Positions 1-10,989 of a stretch of DNA of 64,000 nucleotides are shown here, piece after piece. This DNA is from Streptomyces liliifuscus. GTDB lineage: Bacteria; Actinomycetota; Actinomycetes; Streptomycetales; Streptomycetaceae. The position numbers and the translations under genes were made by a program. The notes under the pieces were generated by a model. It was not told the origin of the DNA. It ran no database searches and saw only the letters and a program-made list of their open reading frames with translations. Numbering within the stretch: the stretch's first letter is position 1; each line of letters begins with the position of its first letter. The stretch spans positions 3,286,001 through 3,350,000 of the forward strand of contig NZ_CP066831.1 of assembly GCF_016598615.1 (NCBI RefSeq), read 5' to 3'.

Positions 1-316
1 TCTCTGCCTTGCGCATGGCGAAGACCTCGTCGGCCGAGTCGCGGTCGATCCGGCCGGCCGGGGTGCGCTTCAACTCGTCGACGGGCAGGCCGCCTTCGGC
101 GTCGAGCTCGGCGGCGAGCCGGTTGGCCTTCTTGACGAACTCGGTGTTCTTCCAGAGGAACCAGATGCCGATCACCGGCAGGATGAGCACGGCCACGCCG
201 AAGGTGACGGTGAGCAGGGTTCCGCGCTGAATGAGCATCACCCCGCGGCTGCCGACCAGGACGAAGTAGACGACCAGGACGGCGGCCGTGACGGCGTATG
301 TGATCTTCGCGCCCAT
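1..316 (-). CDS. Conserved membrane protein, partial (C-terminus outside window)
   Basis: The ATG at 316 begins MGAKITYAVTAAVLVVYFVL, a short polar start followed by a hydrophobic segment, and a second hydrophobic segment follows (LLTVTFGVAVLILPVIGIWF). After that comes a charged cytoplasmic-type stretch containing WKNTEFVKKANRLAAELDAE. About 105 codons are visible before the window edge and the stop codon is not included. The predicted topology is two membrane spans with a soluble C-terminal tail. It begins 5 bp after the dapB stop, so it is probably co-transcribed with dapB. I do not recognise a function; its position next to dapB is that of a conserved Streptomyces membrane protein of unknown role. 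Confidence 0.75.
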   Translation of the reverse strand, partial: MGAKITYAVTAAVLVVYFVLVGSRGVMLIQRGTLLTVTFGVAVLILPVIGIWFLWKNTEFVKKANRLAAELDAEGGLPVDELKRTPAGRIDRDSADEVFAMRKAE

Positions 317-321
317 GGCGG

Positions 322-1086
<765 letters not shown>

Positions 1087-1103
1087 TTACCGGATTCGGA
1101 GGG

Positions 1104-2483
1104 TTACGCGACCGCTTCGTGCAGACGGGAAGCCTGTTTGTCCTTCAGCGGGCCGATGACCGACAGCGAGGGCCGCTGTCCCAGGATCTCGCGGGCCACC
1201 TCCCGTACGTCGTCCGGGGTGACCGAGGCGATCCGGGTCAGCATGTCGTCGACGGACATCTGCTCGCCCCAGCACAGCTCGCTCTTGCCGATACGGTTCA
1301 TCAGCGCGCCCGTGTCCTCCAGGCCGAGGACCGTGGAGCCGCGGAGCTGGCCGATGGCGCGGCCGATCTCGTCGTCCGAGAGGCCGTGCTCGGCGACCTG
1401 GTCGAGTTCGTCGCGGCAGATCTTCAGCACGTCGTGGACCTGGCTGGGCCTGCAGCCCGCGTACACACCGAAGAGACCGCAGTCGGCGAAGCCCGAGGTG
1501 TACGAGTACACGCTGTAGGCCAGGCCGCGCTTCTCGCGGACCTCCTGGAAGAGGCGGGAGGACATGCCGCCGCCCAGCGCGGTGTTCAGGACGCCCAGGG
1601 CCCAGCGGCGCTCGTCCGTGCGGGCCAGGCCCGGCATGCCGAGCACGATGTGGGCCTGCTCGGTCTTGCGGCCGAGGAGTTCGACACGGCCGGCCGTACG
1701 GATGGTGCGGGAGCCGTCGCGCGGGGCGATCGGAGCCGCGTCCGGCTGCCTGAGGGCGCCCGACTTCTCGAAGGCGGCGCGGACCTGGCGTACGACCTTG
1801 TTGTGGTCGACGTTTCCGGCGGCGGCGACCACGAGGTGGGTCGGGTCGTAGTGCTTCTTGTAGAAGCGGCGGATGCGGTCCGCGGTGAGGGCGTTGACGG
1901 TGTCGACCGTGCCGAGGACCGGGCGGCCGAGGGGGGTGTCGCCGAGCATGGTGTGCGCGAACAGGTCGTGCACGCAGTCGCCCGGGTCGTCCTCCGTCAT
2001 GGCGATCTCTTCGAGGATCGCGCCCCGCTCGACGTTCACGTCCTCTTCGAGGATCAGCGAGCCCGTGAGCATGTCGCAGACGACGTCGATGGCGAGCGGG
2101 AGGTCGGTGTCGAGCACGCGTGCGTAGTAGCACGTGTACTCCTTCGCCGTGAACGCGTTCATCTCGCCGCCGACCGCGTCGATGGCGGAGGAGATGTCCA
2201 GGGCGCTGCGCTTCTGCGTGCCCTTGAAGAGGAGGTGCTCCAGGTAGTGCGTGGCGCCGTTCAGAGTCGGCGTCTCGTCACGGGAGCCGACGTGGGCCCA
2301 GATGCCGAAGGTCGCGGAGCGGACCGACGGCAGGGTTTCGGTGACGATGCGCAGGCCGCCGGGGAGGGTGGTCTTACGGACCGTGCCGATGCCGTTGGTG
2401 CCCTTGATCAGGGTTTGGGTACGGGCGACGGCCCGCGCCTCCGAGGAGGTGCGGGCCGTCGCCGTGGAGCTACTCGACGTCAC
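1104..2483 (-). CDS. M16 family zinc metallopeptidase (pitrilysin/MPP type)
   Basis: A 459-residue single-domain-pair M16 peptidase. The zinc-binding inverted motif HxxEH is present as HYLEH within [11 protein letters not shown], and the downstream third ligand region is [18 protein letters not shown], as in processing-peptidase-like proteins. The second, non-catalytic half follows ([18 protein letters not shown], a typical R-x-L-A-Y substrate-cleft motif). The GTG start at 2483 overlaps the pnp stop (GTGA), so translation is coupled to pnp. Adjacency to pnp and dapB is conserved in actinomycetes. The substrate is unknown. No signal peptide is evident, so it probably acts in the cytoplasm. 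Confidence 0.9.
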   Translation of the reverse strand: MTSSSSTATARTSSEARAVARTQTLIKGTNGIGTVRKTTLPGGLRIVTETLPSVRSATFGIWAHVGSRDETPTLNGATHYLEHLLFKGTQKRSALDISSAIDAVGGEMNAFTAKEYTCYYARVLDTDLPLAIDVVCDMLTGSLILEEDVNVERGAILEEIAMTEDDPGDCVHDLFAHTMLGDTPLGRPVLGTVDTVNALTADRIRRFYKKHYDPTHLVVAAAGNVDHNKVVRQVRAAFEKSGALRQPDAAPIAPRDGSRTIRTAGRVELLGRKTEQAHIVLGMPGLARTDERRWALGVLNTALGGGMSSRLFQEVREKRGLAYSVYSYTSGFADCGLFGVYAGCRPSQVHDVLKICRDELDQVAEHGLSDDEIGRAIGQLRGSTVLGLEDTGALMNRIGKSELCWGEQMSVDDMLTRIASVTPDDVREVAREILGQRPSLSVIGPLKDKQASRLHEAVA

Positions 2484-4696
2484 TTGTCGGTGTCGTCCTT
2501 CTTCTCATCGTCGCCTTCGCCCTCGATCACGGGGATCAGGGAGAGCTTGCCGCGGGAGTCGATCTCGGCGATCTCGACCTGGACCTTGGAGCCCACGCCG
2601 ACGACGTCCTCGACGTTCTCCACGCGCTTGCCGCCGGCGAGCTTGCGGATCTGCGAGATGTGCAGCAGACCGTCCTTGCCCGGGAGCAGCGACACGAACG
2701 CACCGAAGGTCGTCGTCTTCACGACGGTGCCCAGGTAGCGCTCGCCGACCTCCGGCATGGTCGGGTTCGCGATGCCGTTGATCGTGGCGCGGGCGGCCTC
2801 GGCCTGCGAGCCCTGGGCGGCACCGATGTAGATGGTGCCGTCGTCCTCGATCGTGATGTCGGCGCCGGTGTCCTCCTGGATCTGGTTGATCATCTTGCCC
2901 TTCGGGCCGATGACCTCACCGATCTTGTCCACGGGGATCTTGACCGTGATGATCCGCGGGGCGTTCGGGGACATCTCGTCCGGCGTGTCGATCGCTTCCA
3001 TCATCACGTCGAGGATGTGGAGGCGGGCGTCACGGGCCTGCTTGAGGGCCGCGGCCAGGACGGAGGCCGGGATGCCGTCCAGCTTGGTGTCGAGCTGGAG
3101 GGCGGTCACGAACTCCTTGGTGCCGGCGACCTTGAAGTCCATGTCGCCGAAGGCGTCCTCCGCACCGAGGATGTCGGTGAGGGCGACGTAGTGCGTCTCG
3201 CCGTTGATCTCCTGGGAGATCAGGCCCATGGCGATACCGGCGACGGGGGCCTTCAGCGGCACACCGGCGTTGAGCAGCGACATGGTGGAGGCGCAGACCG
3301 AGCCCATGGACGTCGAGCCGTTGGAGCCGAGGGCCTCGGACACCTGACGGATCGCGTACGGGAAGTCCTCGCGCGAGGGCAGGACCGGGACGATCGCGCG
3401 CTCGGCGAGAGCGCCGTGGCCGATCTCGCGGCGCTTCGGGGAGCCGACGCGGCCGGTCTCGCCCACGGAGTAGGGCGGGAAGTTGTAGTTGTGCATGTAG
3501 CGCTTGCGGGTCACCGGGGAAAGGGTGTCCAGCTGCTGCTCCATCCGGAGCATGTTGAGGGTGGTGACGCCCAGGATCTGGGTCTCGCCACGCTCGAACA
3601 GCGCCGAGCCGTGCACGCGCGGGATGGCCTCGACCTCGGCGGCGAGCGTACGGATGTCCGTGACGCCACGGCCGTCGATGCGGACCTTGTCCTTGATGAC
3701 GCGCTCACGGACCAGGGACTTGGTCAGCGAGCGGTACGCGGCGGAGATCTCCTTCTCGCGGCCCTCGAACTGCGGGAGCAGCTTCTCGGCGGCGATCTCC
3801 TTGACGCGGTCCAGCTCGGCCTCGCGGTCCTGCTTGCCGGCGATGGTGAGCGCCTGGGAGAGCTCGCTCTTGACCGCGGCGGTCAGGGCCTCCAGGACGT
3901 CGTCCTGGTAGTCGAGGAAGACCGGGAACTCGCCGGTGGGCTTGGCGGCCTTGGCGGCGAGGTCGGCCTGGGCCTTGCAGAGCACCTTGATGAAGGGCTT
4001 CGCGGCGTCCAGACCGGAGGCGACGATCTCCTCGGTCGGAGCCTCGGCGCCGCCCGCGACCAGGGCGATGGTCTTCTCGGTGGCCTCGGCCTCGACCATC
4101 ATGATCGCGACGTCGCCGTCCTCCAGGACGCGACCGGCGACGACCATGTCGAAGACGGCGTCCTCGAGCTCGGTGTGCGTCGGGAACGCGACCCACTGGC
4201 CGTTGATCAGCGCAACGCGGACGCCGCCGATCGGGCCGGAGAAGGGCAGACCGGCCAGCTGGGTGGACGCGGAGGCGGCGTTGATCGCCACGACGTCGTA
4301 CAGGTGGTCGGGGTTGAGCGCCATGATCGTGGCGACGACCTGGATCTCGTTGCGCAGGCCCTTCTTGAAGGACGGGCGCAGCGGGCGGTCGATCAGGCGG
4401 CAGGTGAGGATCGCGTCCTCAGAGGGCCGGCCCTCACGACGGAAGAAGGAACCGGGGATCTTCCCGGCCGCGTACATGCGCTCCTCGACGTCCACCGTGA
4501 GGGGGAAGAAGTCGAGGTTCTCCTTGGGCTTCTTGGAGGCAGTGGTGGCCGACAGCACCATGGTGTCGTCGTCCAGATACGCCACGGCGGAGCCGGCGGC
4601 CTGCTTGGCCAGGCGGCCCGTCTCGAAGCGGATGGTGCGGGTGCCGAAGGTTCCGTTGTCGATAACGGCCTCGGCGTAGTGGGTCTCATTCTCCAC
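2480..4696 (-). CDS. pnp: Polyribonucleotide nucleotidyltransferase (PNPase)
   Basis: The 3'-5' phosphorolytic exoribonuclease and RNA 3'-tailing enzyme, a trimeric ring. Two RNase PH domains are separated by a helical domain, and KH ([20 protein letters not shown]) and S1 ([20 protein letters not shown]) domains follow at the C-terminus. I chose the GTG at 4696 ([11 protein letters not shown]), which gives 738 residues, the usual Streptomyces size. The frame stays open to 4915 but the upstream part is not PNPase-like. The acidic tail [14 protein letters not shown] is normal. It lies downstream of rpsO across a strong hairpin (4931-4967), the classic site at which PNPase mRNA is processed and autoregulated. 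Its stop overlaps the start of the M16 peptidase gene. Confidence 0.97.
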   Translation of the reverse strand: MENETHYAEAVIDNGTFGTRTIRFETGRLAKQAAGSAVAYLDDDTMVLSATTASKKPKENLDFFPLTVDVEERMYAAGKIPGSFFRREGRPSEDAILTCRLIDRPLRPSFKKGLRNEIQVVATIMALNPDHLYDVVAINAASASTQLAGLPFSGPIGGVRVALINGQWVAFPTHTELEDAVFDMVVAGRVLEDGDVAIMMVEAEATEKTIALVAGGAEAPTEEIVASGLDAAKPFIKVLCKAQADLAAKAAKPTGEFPVFLDYQDDVLEALTAAVKSELSQALTIAGKQDREAELDRVKEIAAEKLLPQFEGREKEISAAYRSLTKSLVRERVIKDKVRIDGRGVTDIRTLAAEVEAIPRVHGSALFERGETQILGVTTLNMLRMEQQLDTLSPVTRKRYMHNYNFPPYSVGETGRVGSPKRREIGHGALAERAIVPVLPSREDFPYAIRQVSEALGSNGSTSMGSVCASTMSLLNAGVPLKAPVAGIAMGLISQEINGETHYVALTDILGAEDAFGDMDFKVAGTKEFVTALQLDTKLDGIPASVLAAALKQARDARLHILDVMMEAIDTPDEMSPNAPRIITVKIPVDKIGEVIGPKGKMINQIQEDTGADITIEDDGTIYIGAAQGSQAEAARATINGIANPTMPEVGERYLGTVVKTTTFGAFVSLLPGKDGLLHISQIRKLAGGKRVENVEDVVGVGSKVQVEIAEIDSRGKLSLIPVIEGEGDDEKKDDTDK

Positions 4697-4871
4697 TAGC
4701 GTTTTCTCCGATACTTTTCGTCTTTTGTCCCGATCCGCCCGTGTGGCGGGGGGACGTGGGCGGAGAAGCGCGCCTTCTGGTGCGGGCCGGTCTTCGATCG
4801 AAGCACCCGGGGTTCGCATCGCCCGGGAGCCACTACCGAGGACCGGCGGCGGCGAGGTGCACTTCATCCTC

Positions 4872-4901
4872 GTGATATTGCGTTGTGCTACCACACTACA
4901 A
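4872..4901 (-). promoter_or_regulatory. Candidate pnp promoter
   Basis: On the minus strand a -35-like TTGTAG (4896-4901) and a -10-like TATCAC (4872-4877) are separated by 18 bp. They lie in the rpsO-pnp gap, between the intergenic hairpin and the GTG start of pnp. A separate pnp promoter in this position, besides readthrough from rpsO, is known from other streptomycetes. Here the call rests on the hexamers alone. Confidence 0.35.
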
Positions 4902-4930
4902 AGGTGCGGTGACACTCCGCACGTACAGCA

Positions 4931-4967
4931 AAGGGAGCGGCCCCCTAAGAGTGGGAACCGCTCCCTT
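4931..4967 (-). ncRNA. rpsO-pnp intergenic hairpin (Actino-pnp-like, RNase III processing site)
   Basis: The minus-strand transcript folds AAGGGAGCGG (4958-4967) onto CCGCTCCCTT (4931-4940), a perfect 10-bp stem with a 17-nt loop that can pair further. It begins 9 bases after the rpsO stop and lies 5' of pnp. A conserved structure in this position is known in actinobacteria as the Actino-pnp motif and is cleaved by RNase III in pnp autoregulation. A second small stem (4904-4909 with 4917-4922) lies next to it. It may also act as a partial terminator for rpsO. Confidence 0.75.
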
Positions 4968-4976
4968 CACGGCGTC

Positions 4977-5264
4977 TTACTTGGCGCCCGCCGCACCGCG
5001 GCGGATGCCCAGGCGGTCGACCAGCGCACGGAAGCGCTGGATGTCCTTCTTCGCCAGGTACTGCAGGAGGCGACGGCGCTGACCGACCAGGATGAGCAGA
5101 CCACGACGGGAGTGGTGGTCGTGCTTGTGGGTCTTGAGGTGCTCGGTCAGGTCCGAGATACGGCGCGAGAGCATCGCGACCTGGACCTCGGGGGAGCCGG
5201 TGTCGCCCTCCTTCTGACCGAACTCGGTGATGAGCTGCTTCTTCGTTGCGGCGTCGAGCGACAC
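4977..5264 (-). CDS. rpsO: 30S ribosomal protein S15
   Basis: Small-subunit protein that binds 16S rRNA early in assembly. The GTG at 5264 ([16 protein letters not shown]) gives 95 residues. It is preceded by GGAG 6 bases upstream, and the longer reading frame to 5312 adds residues not found in S15. Family signatures [35 protein letters not shown] and [12 protein letters not shown] are all present. It is the first gene of the rpsO-pnp unit. The region 5265-5563, between this gene and the divergent gene at 5564, contains no further gene I can support. Confidence 0.97.
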   Translation of the reverse strand: MSLDAATKKQLITEFGQKEGDTGSPEVQVAMLSRRISDLTEHLKTHKHDHHSRRGLLILVGQRRRLLQYLAKKDIQRFRALVDRLGIRRGAAGAK

Positions 5265-5563
5265 GCGTACTCCTCGTAGTCTTTGAGTAGCCACCGAGTG
5301 CCCCTGGTCCACATCTCAGGGGAGCTTCCGTAACTCGGGAGGCGGGGATCCGCTGGGCGCGTCCTCCAGGGCCCTTGAGGGGCGGTCCGGGGGTGCGTAC
5401 ACATACGGCCGTCACACAGGGTACCAGGGGGTGGGGGTCCCGCTTACCGGGGTTCCGGGAGTCCGGGGAGGCCAGGGGCGGTCCCAGTAGGGTGACGCGA
5501 CAGTTCGTTCGTCAGGTCGGGGCCGTACGTCGGACGCGTACGTCGGGAAGGGGTCGCTTCGTC

Positions 5564-5860
5564 ATGGCCGAGGCAGAGGACAAGGACGTCAAGGCGCGCA
5601 AGGAGCGGGAGAAGGACGAGCTCTACGCCCTCGACATCTCGGGCGTCGAATGGCAGAGCGCGCCGGGTACGGAGGAACACGAGGAGCGGGTCGAGATCGC
5701 CTACCTCCCCGGGGGTGCGGTGGCCATGCGGTCGTCCCTCGACCCGGACACGGTCCTGCGGTACACGGAGGCCGAGTGGCGGGCCTTCGTGCTGGGGGCG
5801 CGGGACGGCGAGTTCGATCTGGAGCCGGCGCCGCACAACGGCGGGGTTTCGGCGGAGTAG
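5564..5860 (+). CDS. DUF397 domain protein
   Basis: A 98-residue acidic protein starting MAEAEDKDVKARKEREK. The DUF397 core follows: ISGVEWQSAPGTEEHEERVEIAYLPGGAVAMRSSLDPDTVLRYTEAEWRAFVLGARDGEFDL, with the family pattern W-x-S ... VE-x-A ... G-x-V-A-x-R-x-S ... L-x-F/Y-t-x-x-E-W-x-A-F. DUF397 proteins are abundant in streptomycetes and often pair with XRE-family regulators in developmental control, but no XRE gene is next to this one. The ATG at 5564 was chosen because the frame upstream is low quality. A strong terminator follows at 5892. Confidence 0.85.
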   Translation: MAEAEDKDVKARKEREKDELYALDISGVEWQSAPGTEEHEERVEIAYLPGGAVAMRSSLDPDTVLRYTEAEWRAFVLGARDGEFDLEPAPHNGGVSAE

Positions 5861-6260
5861 CGGAGCGACGCGCAGTCGCCTTCGAGCGCGCGGGGACCGG
5901 TGGCTTGTATGCCACCGGTCCCCTTTGTTGTGTCGCGGTACCGCCTCGTTGGGTCCGAGCGCTGCACGGAGGAGTGGATTCGCGCTTCTTAAGCGCGCTT
6001 TTGTCCACTTTGCCGTCCATACAAGGCCGTTCATACGTCACTTCTGCGCAGGGTGTGACGTAGTGGGTGGGACCGGAGGGGTGGACGGGCCTGCCGTGGG
6101 GGTGGTTGTGGTGATTAGGCTGGGGTGGGCGCGGCAGCAGAACCCGGGGACGGGGCCGCCGCGTCGGACAGGGGGAGCCGGGGCGCGACGGAAGGCCTCG
6201 GACGATCGGAACGGTCGCCCCAGCTCGGTATGAGGGTGCTCGACCACACCAGGAGGAATT
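5861..6260. other. Intergenic region, 400 bp, between DUF397 gene and EspI-like gene
   Basis: Apart from the terminator at 5892-5923 this stretch shows no convincing gene. The last part (about 6060-6230) is G-rich and leads into a clear ribosome-binding site (AGGAGGA, 6251-6257) before the GTG at 6261. In the streptomycetes I know, a type VII (ESX) secretion cluster normally lies between homologues of these two genes; here nothing of it is left. Confidence 0.6.
5892..5923 (+). terminator. Rho-independent terminator after DUF397 gene
   Basis: A perfect 13-bp stem, GGGGACCGGTGGC (5892-5904) with GCCACCGGTCCCC (5911-5923), has a 6-base loop and is followed by TTTGTTGT. It is the clearest intrinsic terminator in the window and lies 31 bp after the stop of the DUF397 gene. 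Confidence 0.9.
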
Positions 6261-9200
6261 GTGAACAGCGATCGGGACGGGATCCGCGGGGGCTGGGCCA
6301 CACCCGGCGATGACCAGTCCGACGCGGAGTCCGCCGTCGAGACGACGGGCGAGTTCACCATCGACTACGCCCCTCCCGCCTGGTACACGCAGAACGCGTC
6401 GGGGAGTTCGGAGGCGGCTTCGTCTGCTCCGGTCGGGGAGGAGTCCGACGAGGCGGACGGCTCGGACGGGTCCGAGGGGGGCGGGGCTGCGGGTGCGGCT
6501 CCGGCTCCGGCTCCGGGGGCAGGTGCGGGGGCGCCCGAGGCGCCTGCGGTTTCACCGGCTTCCGTGCCTACGTTCGCTCCTGGGGCTCCTTTCGCTCCGC
6601 CCGCTGCTGTTCCTCCCTCGCCCCTTCCTCCCTCCACTCCTGACGGTGGTCCGGGTGCCGTTCCGCGGTTGCCCGTGGGGAGTGGGTTCGAGCCTCAGGC
6701 CCCGGCTCCTGTCCCGCCCGCCGCGGGTCCCGCCGGTCTGCCGAATCTGCCGAACCTCCAGGCTCCGCCGGTGACGTCTCCGGGTGAGACCGAGGAGGAC
6801 AGTGGGGACATCGAGAGTGGCGCCACCATGCGGATCTCCGCTGTCGCCGTGAAGCGGGAGGTCTCGGAGCGGGAGCTCTCGGAGCGGGCCGATGCCGAAG
6901 CCGCGGCTTCGGACGAGGTCGCCGTCGACGACGACGACGCCCAGGATTCGGACGAGAACTCCGACGAGGCCTCTGACACGGGTGCCGACGCGGAGGTCGT
7001 CGAGGTGGCGTTCGGGCGCGAGTCCGATGCCGACGACGTGGACGGCGTTGACGAGGGAGCCGAGGTGGCGGCCTCCGAAGACGTGGCCGCGGCTTCCGGT
7101 CAGGCCGACGCGTCGGATGAGGTCGACACGACCGACACAACCGACGCGACCGACGAAGACAACGACGCCGTCGCGGACGACTCCGCCGGGGTCGTCGAGC
7201 TGCACCAGGTTGACGTCGACGCCGAGGACTCCGTCGACGTCAGCGATGCCGTGCCCGCGGCGGACGACGAGCCCCAGGACGCGGAGCCGAGAGATGCGGC
7301 CCCGGAGACGGCCGCGGACTCGGGCTCTGCCTCTGGCTCGGGCTCTGAGCCGGAGGATGCTCCGCCCGCGAGCCAGGCAGAGCCTCAGGACGCCGAGCCG
7401 CAAGACGCCGGGCCTCAGGATGCGGAGCCGCAGGACGCGGAGCCCCAGGACGTAGTGCCCGAGCCCGTCGCGGACGTGGCCGACGCCGTGCAGGACACGC
7501 CTCCCGCGTGGGCTCCGCCGCCGGTGCCGCAGGGCGGGCTTCCGCCGTTGCCGCCCTCGTACCAGCCTGCCGCGCCCGCTTCGGCCGCTCAGTGGCCCGC
7601 GTCCGCGGAGAGTGAGGGGGGCGGGCCGTCTGCGGCTGACGCCCCGGTTCAGCCGTCCGTACCGCCGCAGGGACAGCAGCCCTTCCAGCCGCAGGCTCCC
7701 CAGCCTTCGCCGTCGCCCTGGCCCGTCGCGCCCGGTACGCCTGCCGCGGCCGACGCTGCTTCCGCAACCGCGTCGCCCGCCGCTGACGTACCCCCGCCGG
7801 CGCCGGCCTCCGCTGCTCCGGCGGCTCCCGGGCAGCCGGGCGGCTACGGATTCCCGCAGTTCAGCGCCCCGGGCACGGCTCCGGGCCCGCAGGACAGCAT
7901 TCCCCGTACGACTCCGGAGCCTCAGGACAGCGTCCCCGGTGCGGCCCCCGCGGCGCAGGCCTCTCCCGGCTTCCCGCAGCCCGGACCCACGACCGCGCCT
8001 CCGGCCCAGACTCCCGAACCGGCGCCCGCGCCCGCCCCTGCGCCCGCGCAGCAGAACCCGCCCCCGGCGCCCCAAGGCGGCTACGGATTCCCGCAGTCCG
8101 GCCCCGCTGCCGCCCAGCCCACTCCCCCGGCGCCCCAGGCACCGCGGGCGCCCCAGGACGGCTACGGCCTCCAGCAGCCGGGCCTTCCCACGCCGCCCCA
8201 GCAGCCGGCTCCGGCCCAGCCCGCTCCGGCGGCGCCGAACACCCCGGCGCAGGCTCCCGGTTACGGATTCCCGCAGCCGGGTGCTCAGGTTCAGAGCGAG
8301 CCCAGCGCGCCTGCGCAGCCGCCCGCGGGTTACGGGTTCCCCCCGCAGGGAGCCAATGCCGCGAGCACGCCCAACCCGCCCGGCCCGCAGCCCGGCGCCC
8401 AGGCACAGAGCGAGCCCAGCGCACCAGCACAGCCGCCCGCCGGTTACGGGTTCCCCCCGCAAGGCACCCCCGCCCCGAGCACACCCAACGCCCCCGGCCC
8501 GCAACCCAGTTACGGGTTCCCGCAGCCCGGCGCCGCGCCCGCCGCCAATCCCGCGGTGCCGCACGTGCCCAACCAGCCGGCCGGAGCCGACGCCGGAGCC
8601 GGAACGGGCTATGGATTCCCGCAGCCCGGGACGCCCAACCCGCCTGCCCAGCCGGGAGGTTACGGATTCCCGCAGCCGCCGGCCGCCGAGGCCCAGGCTC
8701 CCGCGCCCCAGGCGCCAGCCCCGCAGCAGGCGCCCGCGCCTCACCAGCCCGGCGCGCAGCCGCCTGCCGCTCAGCCGTTCCCCCAGCAGGGGCAGCCCCA
8801 CCAGCAGCCGCCCGTACCGCACCAGCCGAACGCGGGCGCAGGCCAGCCCGGCGTACCCCAGCCGGGGGCCCAGCAGCCGCAGCACCAGGCACACCAGCCG
8901 CAGGCTCACCAGGCCCCAGCCCAACCTCAGGGCCAGGCCCAGCAGCCGCAGCACCAGCCCGGTCAGCAGGCCCCCGTCGACCCCCGTACCGGCACAGCCT
9001 GGCCGCAGCCCGTGCAGCACGATCAGCGGCAGCCGACCAATCCGGGGGCGCCGCTCGGCTACACGGCGGCCGTGGAGCTGTCGTCGGACCGGCTGCTCAA
9101 CAACAAGAAGCAGAAGGCGAAGAGCGGTCGGCCCAACGCCGGTTCCTCCCGGTTCAAGCTCGGCGGGAAGAAGGAGGAGGCCGAGCGGCAGCGCAAGCTC

Positions 9201-10610
9201 GAACTGATCCGTACGCCGGTGCTGTCGTGCTACCGGATCGCCGTCATCAGTCTCAAGGGCGGTGTCGGCAAGACGACCACGACCACCGCGCTCGGCGCCA
9301 CGCTCGCCACGGAGCGGCAGGACAAGATCCTCGCCATCGACGCCAACCCGGACGCCGGCACGCTCGGCCGCCGTGTGCGCCGGGAGACCGGGGCCACCAT
9401 CCGTGACCTCGTCCAGGCGATCCCGTACCTCAACTCGTACATGGACATCCGGCGGTTCACGTCCCAGGCGCCCTCCGGTCTGGAGATCATCGCCAACGAC
9501 GTCGACCCGGCCGTCTCCACGACGTTCAACGACGAGGACTACCGGCGCGCGATCGACGTGCTCGGCAAGCAGTACCCGATCATCCTCACCGACTCCGGTA
9601 CGGGTCTGCTCTACAGCGCCATGCGGGGCGTACTCGACCTCGCCGACCAGCTCATCATCATCTCGACGCCGTCCGTCGACGGTGCCAGCAGCGCCAGTAC
9701 GACGCTGGACTGGCTGTCGGCGCACGGGTACGCGGATCTGGTGTCGCGGTCCCTGACCGTCATCTCCGGGGTGCGCGAGACCGGCAAGATGATCAAGGTG
9801 GACGACATCGTCAGCCACTTCGAGACGCGGTGCCGGGGCGTCATCGTCGTGCCGTTCGACGAGCATCTGGCGGCCGGTGCCGAGGTCAATCTCGACATGA
9901 TGCGGCCGAAGGTGCGCGAGGCGTACTTCAACCTCTCGGCGCTGGTCGCCGAGGACATCGCGCGGCACCAGCAGTCGCAGGGCCTGTGGACGTCGGACGG
10001 CAACCCGCCGCCGGTCGCCGCCCCTCCGATGCCGGGCCAGCCCCTGCCCGGCCAGCCGATGCCGGGACAGCCGATGGCGGGGCAGCCCGCGCCGGGCCAG
10101 CCGTATCCCGGTCAGATCCCCCAGCAGGGCCAGCCGCACGCGCAGCCGGGTCAGCCCTATCCGCCGCAGCAGCACCCGGGCCAGCCGTATCCGCAGCCCG
10201 GGGCCCAGCCCCCGCACGGGCACGGCGCCCCGCAGCAGCCCGGCGGCTACCCGCAGCCACCTCAGCAGCAGCACGCCCAACCCGGCCAGCACGCTCAGCC
10301 CGGCCAGCCCGGCCACCAGGGTCACCCCGGCGCCGCCCCCCAGGGCTGGCAGCCCCAGCCCGCCCCCGCCCAGCCTGGCCAGCAGCCCGGTCAGCCGGGT
10401 CAGCCCCAGCCGGGCGCCCCCTTCCAGCAGCCCCCGGCCCCGGTCGCCCCCGGCCAGCCCTTCAACCCCAACGCCCCCGCACCGGCACCGGCACCGGGCC
10501 AGCAGTTCCAGCCGGGGCAGCCCTACCAGCCCCCGCATCCGGACCAGGGCGCGCAGGACCCTCAGGCCCCCCAGGGTCAGACCCCGCCGCCTCCGCCGCC
10601 CCATCAGTAA
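6261..10610 (+). CDS. EspI-like MinD/ParA-family ATPase with very long Pro-rich arms
   Basis: 1449 residues. GTG start at 6261 with AGGAGGA 3 bases upstream. Residues 1-220 are acidic, Pro- and Ala-rich. About 220-440 is strongly acidic with many Asp and Glu (PQDAEPQDA repeats). About 525-810 contains recurring GYGFPQPG blocks, and about 810-915 is Gln/Pro-rich. The only folded domain is a SIMIBI-class ATPase, about 990-1245: deviant Walker [11 protein letters not shown], switch [12 protein letters not shown], and ILTDSGTG as the Walker B region. The tail (about 1250-1449) consists of PGQP repeats. This architecture matches EspI of mycobacterial ESX-1 and the MinD-like gene beside Streptomyces ESX clusters. 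No ecc, esx or mycP gene is in the window. Its partner or cargo is unknown. Confidence 0.85.
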   Translation: MNSDRDGIRGGWATPGDDQSDAESAVETTGEFTIDYAPPAWYTQNASGSSEAASSAPVGEESDEADGSDGSEGGGAAGAAPAPAPGAGAGAPEAPAVSPASVPTFAPGAPFAPPAAVPPSPLPPSTPDGGPGAVPRLPVGSGFEPQAPAPVPPAAGPAGLPNLPNLQAPPVTSPGETEEDSGDIESGATMRISAVAVKREVSERELSERADAEAAASDEVAVDDDDAQDSDENSDEASDTGADAEVVEVAFGRESDADDVDGVDEGAEVAASEDVAAASGQADASDEVDTTDTTDATDEDNDAVADDSAGVVELHQVDVDAEDSVDVSDAVPAADDEPQDAEPRDAAPETAADSGSASGSGSEPEDAPPASQAEPQDAEPQDAGPQDAEPQDAEPQDVVPEPVADVADAVQDTPPAWAPPPVPQGGLPPLPPSYQPAAPASAAQWPASAESEGGGPSAADAPVQPSVPPQGQQPFQPQAPQPSPSPWPVAPGTPAAADAASATASPAADVPPPAPASAAPAAPGQPGGYGFPQFSAPGTAPGPQDSIPRTTPEPQDSVPGAAPAAQASPGFPQPGPTTAPPAQTPEPAPAPAPAPAQQNPPPAPQGGYGFPQSGPAAAQPTPPAPQAPRAPQDGYGLQQPGLPTPPQQPAPAQPAPAAPNTPAQAPGYGFPQPGAQVQSEPSAPAQPPAGYGFPPQGANAASTPNPPGPQPGAQAQSEPSAPAQPPAGYGFPPQGTPAPSTPNAPGPQPSYGFPQPGAAPAANPAVPHVPNQPAGADAGAGTGYGFPQPGTPNPPAQPGGYGFPQPPAAEAQAPAPQAPAPQQAPAPHQPGAQPPAAQPFPQQGQPHQQPPVPHQPNAGAGQPGVPQPGAQQPQHQAHQPQAHQAPAQPQGQAQQPQHQPGQQAPVDPRTGTAWPQPVQHDQRQPTNPGAPLGYTAAVELSSDRLLNNKKQKAKSGRPNAGSSRFKLGGKKEEAERQRKLELIRTPVLSCYRIAVISLKGGVGKTTTTTALGATLATERQDKILAIDANPDAGTLGRRVRRETGATIRDLVQAIPYLNSYMDIRRFTSQAPSGLEIIANDVDPAVSTTFNDEDYRRAIDVLGKQYPIILTDSGTGLLYSAMRGVLDLADQLIIISTPSVDGASSASTTLDWLSAHGYADLVSRSLTVISGVRETGKMIKVDDIVSHFETRCRGVIVVPFDEHLAAGAEVNLDMMRPKVREAYFNLSALVAEDIARHQQSQGLWTSDGNPPPVAAPPMPGQPLPGQPMPGQPMAGQPAPGQPYPGQIPQQGQPHAQPGQPYPPQQHPGQPYPQPGAQPPHGHGAPQQPGGYPQPPQQQHAQPGQHAQPGQPGHQGHPGAAPQGWQPQPAPAQPGQQPGQPGQPQPGAPFQQPPAPVAPGQPFNPNAPAPAPAPGQQFQPGQPYQPPHPDQGAQDPQAPQGQTPPPPPPHQ
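7841..8676 (+). repeat. Degenerate GYGFPQ-block repeats within the EspI-like gene
   Basis: Nine blocks encode G-Y-G-F-P-Q (or GYGLQQ, GYGFPP, SYGFPQ variants), spaced 20-50 residues apart by Pro/Ala/Gln linkers. The codon string for the block, ggntacgg(a/g)ttcccgcag, is much better conserved than the linkers between. Two adjacent units (about 8284-8360 and 8398-8470) are nearly identical at the DNA level, a sign of recent duplication. The Tyr- and Phe-bearing motifs could be binding stickers in a disordered arm. Confidence 0.75.
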
Positions 10611-10660
10611 CCGGCGTCACCCGTAACCCATACGGCCGAACTCGCCGCTCCCGTTCCACT

Positions 10661-10701
10661 GCGAAGGGCCCGCCCCGTAACCCACGGCGCGGGCCCTTCG
10701 C
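10661..10701 (+). terminator. Stem-loop terminator after EspI-like gene
   Basis: GCGAAGGGCCCGC (10661-10673) pairs perfectly with GCGGGCCCTTCGC (10689-10701) across a 15-base loop, 50 bp after the stop. There is no U-tract, which is common for streptomycete terminators. Confidence 0.7.
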
Positions 10702-10875
10702 GTACCCCGGACACCTCCCGGACGAGCCCCGCCCGCCGCGGCCCAAAACGCCGCCACACCAGCCACGTTCCCTGCCGCCACGCTCCGACCAGGGCCCCTT
10801 CACCGGTATGGACCAATGGCCGTGAAATCAGCGTCAACTCGTTATTTCCGCAGGCCACACGGGGTTCCCGGGCCG

Positions 10876-10905
10876 TTGACGGGTGCCGACCAGCGCTGAT
10901 AGACA
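10876..10905 (+). promoter_or_regulatory. HrdB-type promoter for the peptide transporter operon
   Basis: TTGACG (10876-10881) and TAGACA (10900-10905) are separated by exactly 18 bp, close to the consensus for the housekeeping sigma factor of streptomycetes. It lies about 85 bp upstream of the binding-protein start at 10990. Confidence 0.65.
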
Positions 10906-10989
10906 CTCACATCTGCCCGGCCGCGGTCACCGGATCGAGCAGGCCAACAGCCCATCTCCGTGCGAGTGATGACGCGAGGTCAGCGACCC

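Larger units (their letters stand above)
10611..10989. other. Intergenic region, about 380 bp, ahead of peptide transporter
   Basis: It holds a terminator-like hairpin for the EspI-like gene (10661-10701) and a good promoter (10876-10905) for the transporter operon. No further gene is supported. Confidence 0.6.

Noticed and set aside
4697..4915. 73-residue N-terminal extension of PNPase
   Set aside because: The open frame upstream of the GTG at 4696 has no PNPase homology, contains the intergenic regulatory region and exceeds the family length.
7841..8676. CRISPR-like repeat array
   Set aside because: Repeats are in-frame coding blocks with variable Pro-rich linkers, differing in length and without uniform repeat and spacer sizes or cas genes.
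6552..10604. Long minus-strand frame of about 1350 codons over the EspI-like gene
   Set aside because: It arises from extreme GC bias opposite Pro/Ala/Gln codons, is Arg/Gly/Leu-rich throughout and has no recognisable domain.
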